This document shows positions 33,948 to 44,890 of a stretch of 64,000 nt of DNA, piece after piece. Every line of letters begins with the position of its first letter. Within the stretch, counting starts at the first letter, position 1. Made by a program: the position numbers and the translations under genes. The notes under the pieces are model-generated. The model was not told where the DNA came from. It saw nothing but the letters and a program-made list of their open reading frames with translations, and made no database searches. Origin of the DNA: Leuctra nigra (taxonomy: Eukaryota > Arthropoda > Insecta > Plecoptera > Leuctridae); NCBI GenBank assembly GCA_934045905.1, contig OW203768.1:35121060-35185059 (forward strand), written 5' to 3'.

Positions 33948-36007
33948 AAAATTTGGAAATTTGTGAAGTTAGATGGGAAGCGCTCAAGGACCTATTAAAC
34001 ACATGTAGGGAAAAGTTCGTGCCGCGTAAAATCATTCGTCCAAATAGCGATCCGCCTTTTTACAATAAATCTGTCAGAACAATAAAGAGAAAAGCGAGAG
34101 TACTGCATAGAAAGAAGGGCAGGTTAGAAGAAAATGAATGGAGAGTGAAGCGTAAAGCTATTAGAGAAGAGCTTACTGGTGCTAAGAAAGATGCCAAAGA
34201 TAAATATATGGAGAGACTGTTTGATGAGCAGGACATCAAAAGTAGCTGGAGAAAACTTTATGCCCATATTAGAGGGCAGAAAGGAAGTGGCAGAGACATT
34301 CCTGGTCTGAAGGACGATAATTCGGAGGCAGATAAGGACGAGGATAAGGCAGAGATGCTAAGCACTCAGTTTTCCAGAGTTTTTCAAGCAAAGGACAGGG
34401 AATATATTGGAGGGAGAAATGAAAAAGCTATGTGGGAAAGTTTGAATATAACGACAACAGATATATGGAAAGAGGTCAGAAAAATAAAGAGTGGAAAGGC
34501 AGAGGGGCCAGACAATATTTCAGGGGATACTGTAAGGATGGCAGGAAATAGCATAATTCAATATTTGGATGAGCTTTTCAGAATATCTTTTGCCACAAAT
34601 ACGTTACCTCTAGAATGGAAGCAAGGGACGGTGGTCCCAATATTCAAGGCAGGGGAGAGAGGTGATCCCAGAAACTACAGACCGGTTAGCCTTACCTCTG
34701 TGATCTGCAAGACCATGGAGGGGGTCATAGCCAAGTACGTTCGGGGTCACCTAGTGAAACTGGGATGGCTAAGGAGCGAGCAACATGGCTTCCGACCGGG
34801 ACACTCGTGTGAGTCCCAGTTAGCGGGTTTATCGGAGGACCTTCATGAGGCGTTGGATAAAGGCGAAGTCGTGGACGCAATCTTGATTGACTTTGAGAAG
34901 GCCTTCGACAAGGTGCCTCATGGGGAGTTGTTGGGTAAGCTTGGCAGCTCGGGACTGCACGAGGGAGTGGTGGACTGGATAGGCAGTTTCCTTCGCAACA
35001 GATCACAGAGAGTTAGGGTAGGAAAATGCCTATCCAGGAGCGTAGCTGTTACATCAGGGGTACCCCAAGGAAGCGTGTTGGGTCCCCTGCTGTTTATAAT
35101 ATATGTAAATAATATTGGGGAGGGCGTTACAGCTAAGGTTCGATTATTTGCAGACGATCTGATTCTGACCAAACTTATAAGGTGTGATCAGGACAGAAGG
35201 GAGTTGCAGGAGGATGTATATAAAATAGAGACATGGGCGATTAAAAATAAAATGGTTGTGAATGCGAAAAAATGTCAGTATGTTAGATTTTCGAGGGCAC
35301 GGAATGTAGATAGTGGAAGTTACCAAATGGGAGGGGTGCTATTAGACAAACAGGATAGCTGTAAATACCTTGGTGTGGTGCTAGATCGAAAGATGGACGG
35401 GGACTTACAAATCGGATCGGTAGTCGCAAAATCATCAAGGCAGTTAGCGTTTATGATGCGGAGCTTGAAGGGCGCTAGCCATAGAACCAAAGCAAAAGCG
35501 TACACAACGCTAATCAGGCCCATCGTGGAATATGCTGGAGCAGTATGGGACCCTTACAAAAAGGGACAGATCAGGGCGATAGAGAATGTTCAGAGAAGAG
35601 CCGCTAGAAAAGTAACGGGCAAAACAAAATACAGAAAGTGGGTCATAGCAAACAAAGGGCATAAGGTGGGAAGTGAGTTCAAGATCACACTCCAACGGGT
35701 TCCCGAAAGTGTAAGCGAAATGCTAAAGGAGCTAGAGTGGGAATCGTTGGAGGATAGGAGGAGGAAGGCTCGCCTTTTAAACATGTACAGAGCGTTAGTC
35801 GGGAAGGAGGCTTGGAAGGAGGTGGCGAGTTGGTTTGCGATGCCGGACTACTACAGCAGGAACGATCATTCGTGGAAAATCAAGGAGAGAAGGTCGCGTA
35901 CTGAGGGTGGTAGGCATTCGTTCGTGAACCGAACCATTAGAGAATGGAACTCGATGGATCTCCGGGAATTTCCAGCCGACTTGGCCGAGTTGAAAAGCTT
36001 AGTTTAG
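33944..36007 (+). CDS. LINE reverse transcriptase, long open frame
   Basis: A 687-codon frame with no internal stop. RT landmarks in order are KSGKAEGPDNI (182-192), NYRPVSLTS (244-252), EQHGFRPGHSC (279-289), the first catalytic aspartate in IDFEKAFD (D316), SGVPQGSVLGPLLF (371-384) and LFADD (401-405), with the catalytic aspartate pair. The C-terminal region has RPIVEYAGAVWDPY and a LEWESLEDRRRKARL segment, then TIREWNSMDL, the usual end of CR1/Jockey-like proteins. It would prime cDNA synthesis at a nicked target. The apparent start at 33944 is only where the frame opens after the frameshift. The natural polyprotein began in the endonuclease. Alone it lacks a complete endonuclease, so autonomous movement is unlikely. 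Confidence 0.85.
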   Translation: MKNLEICEVRWEALKDLLNTCREKFVPRKIIRPNSDPPFYNKSVRTIKRKARVLHRKKGRLEENEWRVKRKAIREELTGAKKDAKDKYMERLFDEQDIKSSWRKLYAHIRGQKGSGRDIPGLKDDNSEADKDEDKAEMLSTQFSRVFQAKDREYIGGRNEKAMWESLNITTTDIWKEVRKIKSGKAEGPDNISGDTVRMAGNSIIQYLDELFRISFATNTLPLEWKQGTVVPIFKAGERGDPRNYRPVSLTSVICKTMEGVIAKYVRGHLVKLGWLRSEQHGFRPGHSCESQLAGLSEDLHEALDKGEVVDAILIDFEKAFDKVPHGELLGKLGSSGLHEGVVDWIGSFLRNRSQRVRVGKCLSRSVAVTSGVPQGSVLGPLLFIIYVNNIGEGVTAKVRLFADDLILTKLIRCDQDRRELQEDVYKIETWAIKNKMVVNAKKCQYVRFSRARNVDSGSYQMGGVLLDKQDSCKYLGVVLDRKMDGDLQIGSVVAKSSRQLAFMMRSLKGASHRTKAKAYTTLIRPIVEYAGAVWDPYKKGQIRAIENVQRRAARKVTGKTKYRKWVIANKGHKVGSEFKITLQRVPESVSEMLKELEWESLEDRRRKARLLNMYRALVGKEAWKEVASWFAMPDYYSRNDHSWKIKERRSRTEGGRHSFVNRTIREWNSMDLREFPADLAELKSLV

Positions 36008-36388
36008 ATGTCAGAATTATTGAATGTTAAAATTATTGATAAGAATATTAAGTATTAAGAGTATTAAGAGTATTAAGAGTATTAAGTATTAAGTATTAAG
36101 TATTATTGAGTATAAAGATTATTAAGAGTATTAAGAGTACCTATTAAGTCGGCGAATTAACAGTTAAAAGCGATCTAGCATTAATATTAACAGTAATAGT
36201 TATAGTTATATTTATATTTATATAAGTATTTATTTTTATTAATTTATATAAATTACTTTAACCTATAAGATTGTTTTAGTTGTATTTTAATTTGACTTAG
36301 ATTCTAGAAAATATTTAGTATTAAGACCTCTACCACCTGTTCAATGTAACAAATTGTAGAAAAATAAACATACATACATACATCCTTC

Positions 36389-37029
36389 CGGCATCGTTTC
36401 ACTGCATAATCCCTGGTTAACATCGTTAACATGCATTTGTCATCGATTTTAATAAAAGCTCTAGAGGAAAGCGTGAACTTTTACATCCACGCTTTTTCAC
36501 TCAAACGATGTGTAAAAGACATCGCACTAATTCGCACTAATTGAGCACTAAATAATTCCTGTGAGTGTTTCAAACCAATTCCGCAAGTTTAAAGGAGAGA
36601 GGATCTGGAATGAGGGGGGGGGGGGGCATTGTAAGAAGTTCGTGTTCCGTTTAACTTACTTGATCTCAGACTGGAGTAAAAAGTTCAATAACATTTCTTA
36701 ATCCGATGATGTCAGATAGCGATCATTTGTAAAGTAACGACATACAAAACCTAACGCAGATGCTGAAGATATGTTTAATAATATCTCTATAAGCAGCTTC
36801 TCTTGTGGTCGATAACATCAGCGTTTAGGAGTGGATGTGGCTTCCTGTTGTTACCAAGAACTTGATAGAAGATGCAGATCCTTCCGGTAATCACACACAA
36901 TCTCAGTTTACAGGAGCTGATGCTGAGAATTTGAAGCACTCTATATTTTGTATTACCAGAATACGGGAATAGAATTCAGAGAGTAGATTTCATTTCAAGG
37001 ATAAAAAGTGAGATTTCGTATTTAGTATG
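36389..37029. other. AT-rich DNA with G-rich run, no gene
   Basis: A G12-13 homopolymer lies at 36615-36627. CGCACTAATTCGCACTAATT at about 36521-36540 matches the module repeated at 50.8-51.2 kb. Otherwise nothing recognised. Confidence 0.5.
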
Positions 37030-37335
37030 ACCGTGTGACCAGTGATTATGTTTTGAAAAATGTTTTAATAAATTTGACAAATATTTCAAAACGAGCATAA
37101 AATGTGAGTAAATGTTAATAACTCTTAGAGTTCTTGAAATAATTGTATACAAATTGGCAAAATCACCTAAAATAGTGGTCCCAATGGCCATGCGAAATTT
37201 GCAGTTGATCGGTCAAACGGTCCCATTTTTTATTTTCAATTAATCACATGATCTCTTTCAAATACTATGTACACGACACACAAACAAACGAACAAAAAAA
37301 ACGGAGAAAGTGCCGTTAAGAGTACCATAGAAAGA
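37030..37335 (-). mobile_element. Hel-A 5'-half fragment, minus strand
   Basis: Internal modules (CCATGCGAAATTTGCAGTTG, GATCGGTCAAACGG) lead to AACGGAGAAAGTGCCGTTAA, the complement of the family sequence next to the 5' end. The terminal GCTCGCTCAA and the 3' hairpin are absent. Confidence 0.5.
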
Positions 37336-37496
37336 TTTGTGTTGATTCTATTTCCCTTTACTCCTTGTTTTTCCTCGAGTGTTAGGTACTACATTCTTAT
37401 GTAAGGCGAAAGCATACTATCAGTGTTTATATATTTTCTAATTATTTGCTGCAATGGCAACTTAAACTGTCACGACACAGATGGACTCGAGATTGG

Positions 37497-38530
37497 AATA
37501 GTCCAGAGTCTAAGCTGCAAAAAGGGGCCTAACCCACCACAAATTGCAACAGAAGGTTTTTTGATGTTAATTGATTCATAAAAGTGCCCTCTATTACATA
37601 TCAAAAGTTCTCCGAAATTTGTATAGGGTGGGTGGGCCAAAATGCCCAATTTGTCAAAAAGTCATTGTTGTCAATATCAAACAATCAAATTATATCAACA
37701 TAGTCGAGTAGCATATCAAATGAAAGCTTATGTTTAGTAAAATTAATAAAAATATATATCACCATTATACAGTTCATACAGAGGTCAAAAGGGGCCAAAA
37801 AGTGGTCAAAATCTCATTTCTGAAGTGTTCCAGGACAAATGTGATATCATCATCCCTAATAAAGATAATAACATACTTGTTTACACTAATCGATCCGAAA
37901 TGAATCTGTTTATAACATATCAAAAGTTCTCAAAAATTCTTTAAACATGAGTGAGCAAATGAATCTGTCAAATAGTTTCAATGGGCGATTTTTATTTTTG
38001 AGTGCAAAGTCTAAGATTAAACCAATTTCCTAAATCACCACTATTGATAACAAAAGTTTTTTTTGATGTGAAATGATACAGAAAAATGCTCCCTAAAACA
38101 TATCAGAAGTTCTCTCGAAATTTTGATTAGGCTGGTTGGGCCAAATTGCAAAATTTTGCAAAAACTCATTGTTGTCATTATCAAATTATATCAACCTAGT
38201 CGTGTAGCATATCAAATGAAAGCTTACGATTAGTACAACAAATTAAAACAAATATGACCATTAAAAAGGTCATCCAAAGGTCATGAGAGGCCAAAACGTG
38301 GTAAAATTTTACATTATTAAGTGTCCAAGGACAATTGGCATTATGTTATCGTTAATAAAAGTAAATAATATACTTTTTGACACCAATCGATCCAAAATTA
38401 AATAGTTTATAACATATAAAAAATTCACCAAAATTCGTTAACCGTGGGTGAGCCAATTAATTTTTAATTCAAATTCAAAATTGCGATATTTTGGTGAAGG
38501 AAAAATCGAACGTATTGTATAAAATAATGG
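37497..38530 (+). repeat. Fold-back element FB1, left arm
   Basis: The arm starts at AGTCCAGAGTCTAAG and is an inverted, roughly 85-90% similar copy (by eye) of 40563-41582. It contains two diverged modules of about 500 bp, each with a TCAAAAGTTCTC block, a GGGTGGTTGGGCCAAA-like block, TCATTGTTGTCATTATCAAA, and GTCGAGTAGCATATCAAATG followed by AAAGCTTA. The same modules build the arms of FB2. No ORF of protein character is present. Confidence 0.8.
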
Positions 38531-38636
38531 ATAATCGTTCTGAATATACATAAACGTTGGGTTTTACATTAAATGTGGTAGTGTTTGTCTATATTTATAT
38601 TATTTTCTTCATATATAAATGTAAATATGCAAATAT

Positions 38637-40562
38637 TTGAGCGAGCGTAGCGAGCGTCACCACGGTACTCTTATGGCACTTTCTCTGTGTGTATTTTTTT
38701 TCTTTTTTTTTTGTCGTCACAGCCCAGGTCAAACCGCTCAAGCAATCGATCTGAAATTTTGTACACATACTAACGTACTCTATGCGGTCCCTGGGATCGT
38801 TTTTAAACGGGCTCCCGTGATTGGTTCAAATTTAAAAAAAATTATATTTCGATTGGTTGCATCAATCAATTTGAAATTTGGCAAAAACATTGCAACCAAC
38901 ATTGTACCCAATCATAAAAAGTTTCAGCCAAATCCTCTTATTGACTCAAGTTTAAAACTATTTTTCATGTGTTTTTTGACATTAAACATTGAACGATCAA
39001 CTTAAAACTACGCGTGGTCATTGGTACCAACATTTTAGGTATTTTTGTTAATTTTCAGTATAATCTGTCGTCATTTTCAAAAGTTTTGTAATTTTAAGGT
39101 TATTTTATTCCATAATCTTGAAAAATTTATACTAAATTCTCATCCCTGCCTTCTTTAAGCTTCTGTTCCAAGGCAAGGCCTGTAGAGCAGCCAAGCTATC
39201 CACAATGTACAGTAAAACTAGGAAAACGCTCTGTGTAACGCGTTGATGAGCGAGCACGGATACACGCAACACCTCGAACCGAAATTATGTCTATCGAATG
39301 TCATTAAAAGCCAACAATTCTTTAGTTTCGTCACAAACTTGTATAAAAATCTCCAAAATCTCCAAAAATATTGGTGCCAATCCTTGCTAAGTTTTAAGTT
39401 GATCGATTAAACCTTTATGATTGAACGGTTCCTTGTTAATTTTCAAAAATCACAGGATCTCGTTCATAAAATATACCTGGGACCACCCATATGATATGAT
39501 ATGTAGTGTGTGTACACAATATCAGATCAATCTGTTGAACGGTCATTATTAGTTTCATATCGTTTAAAACTTTCTGCTCTAACTACCTTGCCTTGAACTG
39601 TAGATTCGAAGTCGCCGTGAATTTGACAGCCAACACGCAAAATGTCCCTAAAATGACAAAAACTTTTGAAAATAACGACAGATTAGAGTGAAAATTGGCA
39701 AAAATACCTTAAATGTTGGTACCAATGACCATGCGAAGTTTTTAGTTGGTCGGTCAATCGGTTCCAGTTTAAATGTCAAAAATCACAGGAAAAATGGTTT
39801 CAAATTTGAACCAATTGGAGGATTTGGCTGAAATTTTTTTTGATTGGGTACAATGTTGGTTGCAATGACTTTGCTAAATTTCAAATTGATCGAACCAACC
39901 AATCGAAAGATAATTTTTATAAAATTTGAACCAATCACAGGATCTCGTTCAGAAAAGATCCCAGGGATCGCATAGATTACGTTAGTATGTGTACAAAATT
40001 TCAGATCGATTGGTTGTGCGGTTTGACCTGGGCAGTGCAGGCAAAAAAAAAAAAAAAAAACAAGCAAACAAAAAAAAAAAAAAAAAAACACACACAGAGA
40101 AAGTGCCATAAGAGTACCGTGGTGACGCTCGCTTCGCTCGCTCAATGAAAGCATTTTTGAGCTAGCGTATAAAATCGGATGCAGTACGAAGGCCAAATCC
40201 TCTAATTGGTTTAAGTTTAAATAATGTCTTCTGATTGGCCGACAATAAAAATGTTCACATTAAGTTCAAATTTTGCATGGTGATCAAGACCAACCTAATA
40301 TTAAATTTAACATATTGTAAGCCCAATCAGTCAAGTATTAATTGTAATTTTACGAGTTTAGTATGGGATGTCACAAGAGATTTCTGGAGAAAGTATGGAG
40401 GTAAGACTTCACGACACAATGGATCTGTTATTCATCCAGAGTATTATGGAGATTGAAAAATTGTAGAGAAAATCGTCTTGTGACGTGTTGTGCATCGTTA
40501 CTATGGGGATGTTGCATGTTCTGTGCTCGCTCATCAACGCGTTACACTGAGCGTTTTCCTAG
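38637..40562 (+). mobile_element. Hel-A copy, plus strand, interrupted by another Hel-A
   Basis: 5' terminus TTGAGCGAGCGTAGCGAGCG at 38637. 3' terminus with a perfect hairpin (CGCTCA, loop with AACGCGTT, TGAGCG), then TTTTCCTAG ending at 40562, followed by host T. Its first part (38637-39217) and last part (40146-40562) are separated by a complete minus-strand copy. The copy sits at the centre of the FB1 inverted repeat, and its 3' end directly abuts the right arm. Confidence 0.8.
39218..40145 (-). mobile_element. Hel-A copy, full length, minus strand, nested
   Basis: CTAG at 39218-39221 and TTGAGCGAGCG complement ending 40145 give 928 bp. Removing it rejoins the host copy at A-T (39217 A, 40146 T), with no duplicated bases, the canonical Helitron insertion mode. 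A-rich tracts at 40043-40088 match the T-tract of plus copies. The short minus-strand ORF here (137 codons) is the translated repeat, not a gene. Confidence 0.8.
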
Positions 40563-41582
40563 TTATAGTACATTCGATTTTTCCTTCAACAAAATATCAC
40601 AATTTTGAAATTGCATTAAAAAATAATTGGCTCACCCACGGTTAACGAATTTTGGCGGTTATTTTTATATGATTTAAGCTATTTAATTTCGGATCGATTA
40701 GTGTCAAAAAGTATATTATTTACTTTTATTAACGATAACATAATGCCAATTATCCTTGGACACTTAATAATGTAAGATTTTACCACGTTTTGGCCTCTCA
40801 AGACCTTCGGATGACCTTTTTAACGGTCATATTTGTTTTAATTTGTTGTACTAATCATAAGCTTTCATTTGATATGCTACTCGACTAGGTTGATATAATT
40901 TGATAATTTGATAATGACAACAATGAGTTTTTGCAAAATTTTGCAATTTGGCCCAACCAGCCTGATCAAAATTTGGAGAACTTTTGATATGTTTTAGGGG
41001 GCATTGTTCTGTATTGTTTTACATCAAAAAACCTTTTGTTTTCAATAGGGGTGATTTAGGAAATTGGTTTAATCTTAGACTTTGCACTCAAAAATAAAAA
41101 TCGCCCATTGAATTTATTTGACAGATTCATTTGCTCACTCATGTTTTAAGAATATTGGAGAACTTTTGATATGTTTTAAACAGATTAATTTCGGATCGAT
41201 TAGTGAAAAAAAGTATGTTATTATCTTTATTAGGGATGAAGATATCACATTTGTCCTGGAACACTTCAGAAATGAGATTTTGACCACTTTATGACCCCTT
41301 ATGACCTCTGTATCAATTTTATAATGGTGATATACATTTTAATTAATTTTACTAAACATAAGCTTTCATTTGATATGCTACTCGACTAGGTTGATATAAT
41401 TTGATTGTTTGATAATGACAACAATGACTTTTTGACAAATTGGGCATTTTGGCCCACCTACCATAATCACATTTCGGAGAACTTTTGGTATGTAATAGAG
41501 GGCATTTTTATGAATCGATTAACATCAAAAAACCTTTTGTTGCAATTACTGATGGGTCAAAGTGCTTAGACTCTGGACTAGA
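40563..41582 (-). repeat. Fold-back element FB1, right arm
   Basis: Inverted copy of the left arm, ending in the complement of TAGTCCAGAGTCTAAG at about 41567-41582. Module order is the mirror image of the left arm. The arm differs from its partner by scattered substitutions and small indels, so the duplication is not brand new. Confidence 0.8.
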
Positions 41583-42374
41583 AAGGGTTCATTGATGAAT
41601 GATACGTCTTTTGATTTGTCTTTGCCATTGATATATTTTGATGGATATCTCATAAAAATAACTTTTTTTGGCAATATTTTCCTCTATAAGTCTAGAATTT
41701 AAAATCAATTCATGATATAGCAGTAACTTTATATACCTAACGACATTCGCAGTTGATAATCGATTTAAATCTGTTAAATCCGTATTAGCGGCTCGGCTTA
41801 TCAAGCGCCAACCACGAACCAAACACTCATTTCTGAACATAAAATAATCGAGATAAAACTCAACGCTGTAAAATCACTTTATACCTATTTCCCAACAAAG
41901 AACTCTAATAATAAATAAAAAAAACTTTAATCTTTATTTCATTTTGACTTTGTTTCATTACGACACAATTCATTCCAACAATAAAAATCACGCAACACAA
42001 CTTTACATTTTCTTGTAGCCATTTTATCTTCTGTTTTCATTTACCTCTGTGATTGCATTATTATTCCAAGCAACGCGTCGAGCGAGTTTGTTATAAGAAT
42101 GAATTAGAATCGGGTTGACAAGAGAGAAATAACACAGTCACGTGATTCACTTTTTCCTTCCAATTTCAAGCACCTCATTATAAAAGTAATTTTCAGTACG
42201 CGTACTTTCAGGTTTTAATTATTATCCTCCGGCGGGGCTTAGTCATTATGAGTCGCCGGATCAAGGGGTTAGGGAAGTCTCTTGAATTATTATTCTAGGT
42301 TATTTGTAAATATCAACACAAATAACAATGATGAACACACTTATCATCACCAGCGAAATTTAAAATTTTCATTC
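41583..42374. other. AT-rich DNA, no gene recognised
   Basis: No coding ORF or known repeat visible. A GC-richer patch at 42225-42270 (TCCTCCGGCGGGGCTTAG) is unassigned. Confidence 0.5.
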
Positions 42375-42509
42375 ATCTTCTTCTCCTTCTTCTTCTTCTT
42401 CTTCTTCTTCTTCTTCTTCTTCTTCTTCTTCTTCTTCTTCTTCTTCTTCTTCTTCTTCTTCTTCTTCTTCTTCTTTTTCTTCTTCTTCTTCTTCTTCTTC
42501 TTCTTCTTC
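42375..42509 (-). repeat. (GAA)n microsatellite tail of LINE-3
   Basis: About 135 bp of nearly pure TTC on the + strand (GAA on the element strand), directly after the element's 3' UTR. This explains the apparent poly-Phe ORF on the + strand. The purine/pyrimidine asymmetry could form triplex DNA, but nothing here shows that it does. Confidence 0.85.
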
Positions 42510-42555
42510 TATCCTGGATTAGGCATAAATGCCTGTTCCGGTTCCAAATATTATG

Positions 42556-42956
42556 TCACCATCGTTTTCTGGGCCGCCCTACATCTCTTCTTCCTCCTGG
42601 CTGGTAACGAAGAATGCTTCGAGGAATTCTCGCAGGTGGCATTCGACCAAGATGCTGCTTCCAATTTGCTTTGCCCATTTCAATTTTGTCGAGCACGGAA
42701 TAAATACCAAGTTCCTGCCTTATATCTTCATTGCGTATTCTATCCTCTCTGGTGCATCCCTTCACTGATCGTAAAAATCTCATCTCTGTTGCCTGTATTC
42801 TGCTCAAATCTGTTGTTGTTGTCACCCATGTTTCCGAGCCATGAAGAAGGGACTGCCATCACCTTATAAAATTTAAGTTGTGTGTCTCTCCTGGTCTTAC
42901 TTCTAAGAGTTCTTCGGAGATATTTGTTCAACTTGTTACGAACGTCGATGTCATAA
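42556..42956 (-). pseudogene. RTE LINE C-terminal domain, frameshifted
   Basis: Two overlapping minus frames carry the conserved tail of RTE-like proteins. One (42931-42740, and upstream to the Helitron junction) contains YLRRTLRSKTRRDTQLKFYK. The other (42825-42556) contains ATEMRFLRSVKGCTREDRIR and ends GGRRDVGRPRKRW. A frameshift near 42830 separates them. The role of this domain is presumed to be nucleic-acid binding. Confidence 0.75.
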
Positions 42957-43962
42957 TTGAGCTAGCGTAGCGAGCGTCACCACGGTACTCTTATGGCACT
43001 TTCTCTGTGTGTTTTTTTTGTCCTCACAGCCCAGGTTAAACCGCAAATTCAATCGATCTGAAACTTTGCACATATGCTAACGTAATCTATGCGGTCCCTG
43101 GGATCCCTAAACGGGCTCTTGTGATTGGTTCAAGTTTAAAAAAAATTATCTTTCGATTGGTTGCTCCGATAAATTTGAAATTTAGCAAAGTCATTGCAAC
43201 CAATATTTTAGCCAATCATACAAAGTTTCAGCCAAATTCTCCCATTGGTTAAAATTTAAAACCATTTTTCATGTGATTTTTGACATTTAAACTAGAACAG
43301 ACTGACCGATCAACTTGAAACTTCGCGTGGTCATTGGTAACAACATTTTAGGTATTTTTGCCATTTTCAGTCTTATTTATCGTTATTTTCAAAAGTTTTT
43401 GTCATTTTAGGGACTTTTTATTCCATAATCTTGAAATATTTGTAAAGTGTATGCTACATTTTCATCCCTGCCTTCTTTAAGCGTCTGCTCCAAGGGCTGT
43501 AGAGCAGCCAAGCAGTCAGTCCACAATTTACAATAAAACCAAAGATAATTAAAGCAAGGTAAAACTAGCAGTCTAGCGCATATCAAATCGGATGCAGTAC
43601 CTCTATGGCAGAACGAAGGTCAAATCCTACAATTGGTTTAAGTTTAAATAATATCTTCTGATTGGTCGACCATCAAAATGTTCCGATTAAGTTCAAATTT
43701 TGCATGGTGTTCAAGACCAACATAATCTAAAATTTTAAACGGTTAAGCCCAATCAATCAAGTATTAATTAGTATGGGTTGTCAAAAGCTGGAAAAAGTAT
43801 AGGAAAGTCACGACACAATGGATCTGATATTCATCCAGAGTATTTATATGGAGATTGGAAAGTTGCAGAAAAAATCGTCTTATGCCGTGTCGTTTATCGT
43901 GACTGGGGATGTTGCATGTTCTGTGCTCGCTCATCAACGCGTTACACTGAGCGTTTTCCTAG
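42957..43962 (+). mobile_element. Hel-A copy, full length, plus strand, inside LINE-3
   Basis: TTGAGCTAGCGTAGCGAGCG at 42957 is preceded by host A. CTAG ends at 43962 and is followed by host T. The length is 1006 bp. Deleting it restores the LINE reading frame exactly across the junction (TYD then YDIDVRNKL on the minus strand). This fixes the element ends and shows no target-site duplication. The CTAG complement supplies the stop codon that now ends the upstream RT frame. All internal modules are present, as is the segment with CCTGCCTTCTTTAAG near 43470. No ORF of its own. Confidence 0.85.
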
Positions 43963-44890
43963 TCATACGTAATGTTGCAACCTAAGTATGTGAAATGTGA
44001 TACTTGCTCTAGGGTGTAGTCATCTAATAAAATTTTTGTACGTACTGGGTCCTTTCCTTTAAAAGCCATTGTTTTCGTCTTCTTCAAAGAGATCGTCAAA
44101 TTATATAAATTACTGAGTCTGTGCAAGTTAAACATAGATCTTTGGAGTTCATCCTCTGTTTCCTGAACAATTACTTGATCATCTGCAAATAACATGGTAT
44201 TCAAAGACATGTGTTGGTTAACCTGAATTCCAGGATGTACATTGTCTTTCCATCTTCCAACCAGGTCATCCAAATATATATTAAATAGTGTAGGTGACAT
44301 ACTACATCCCTGTCTCACTCCCTGATTTATAATAATATCTTTGGAAAGAGTTTTTCCCGAGTCTACGACAATCTTGGTTTGATGATATAGACTTCTTATA
44401 ACTTGAATTAAATGTCTGGGAAAACCCCTCTTGCCCATGATGTACCATAACAAGTCTCTGTTCACACGGTCAAATGCTTTTTCGTAGTCGACGAATGCCA
44501 GGTGTGTCTCCAAGTTGAATTCCCGCCTCTTTTCTATCAATTGTTTCAAAGTAAACATATCATCAATACATGATCTACCCTGGCGGAACCCTGCTTGTTC
44601 TTCTAATAAAACTACATCAGGTATAACTTGAAGCCTATTATTTACAATCTTACTGTAAACCTTGTACGCTGTATTTAGGAGACTAATTCCTACGTAATTC
44701 GACATATCACTCCTGTCTCCTTTCTTGAACAAAGATATTACCTTTGGTCTTTCCCATTCCTCCGGAATTTGGTAATTTATTTTTAGCACAGATTTAATAG
44801 ACGCAAGAATCTACCTTTCAGGTGACAACCACCATACTTGATTAACTCCGAATTAAGTCCATCTAAGCCAGTAGCTTACCTGTTCTTTGT
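43959..44890 (-). pseudogene. RTE-type reverse transcriptase, broken
   Basis: A 276-codon open stretch (44789-43959) holds NYVGISLLNTAYKVYSKI (31-48), EEQAGFRQGRSCIDDMF (63-79), the first catalytic aspartate in FVDYEKAFD (D101), QGVRQGCSMSPTLFNIYLDD (156-175) and LFADD (200-204). Upstream, a different frame (about 44890-44800) carries ATGLDGLNSELIKYGG preceded by a stop codon, so there is a nonsense mutation plus a frameshift near 44795. The apparent first codon at 44789 is GTG and not a true start. The last codons end in the Helitron insertion. Family by motif: RTE clade. Not functional. Confidence 0.85.

Larger units (their letters stand above)
33610..36388 (+). mobile_element. LINE-2 of this window: 5'-truncated EN-RT retrotransposon, plus strand
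   Basis: It comprises an endonuclease C-terminus, a full reverse transcriptase frame and a 3' UTR. The UTR contains a decayed (ATTAAG)n microsatellite (36045-36140) and ends GAAAAATAAACATACATAC, an AATAAA signal followed by a (CATA)n tail. Protein type places it in the CR1/Jockey group. The 5' limit is where endonuclease similarity starts, near 33610. The EN and RT frames are out of register. Confidence 0.85.

Noticed and set aside
34725..35784. Minus-strand ORFs of 60-93 codons
   Set aside because: Antisense shadows of the LINE-2 reverse transcriptase.
38637..39005. Repeated small protein starting MSERSERHH (also near 39.8-40.2 kb and 20 kb)
   Set aside because: Recurs because the Hel-A 5' terminus GAGCGAGCGNAGCGAGCG is translated; frames end at random and are not conserved between copies.
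42282..42869. 195-residue poly-Phe protein
   Set aside because: It is a translation of the (TTC)n tail of a minus-strand LINE plus antisense of the LINE C-terminal domain.
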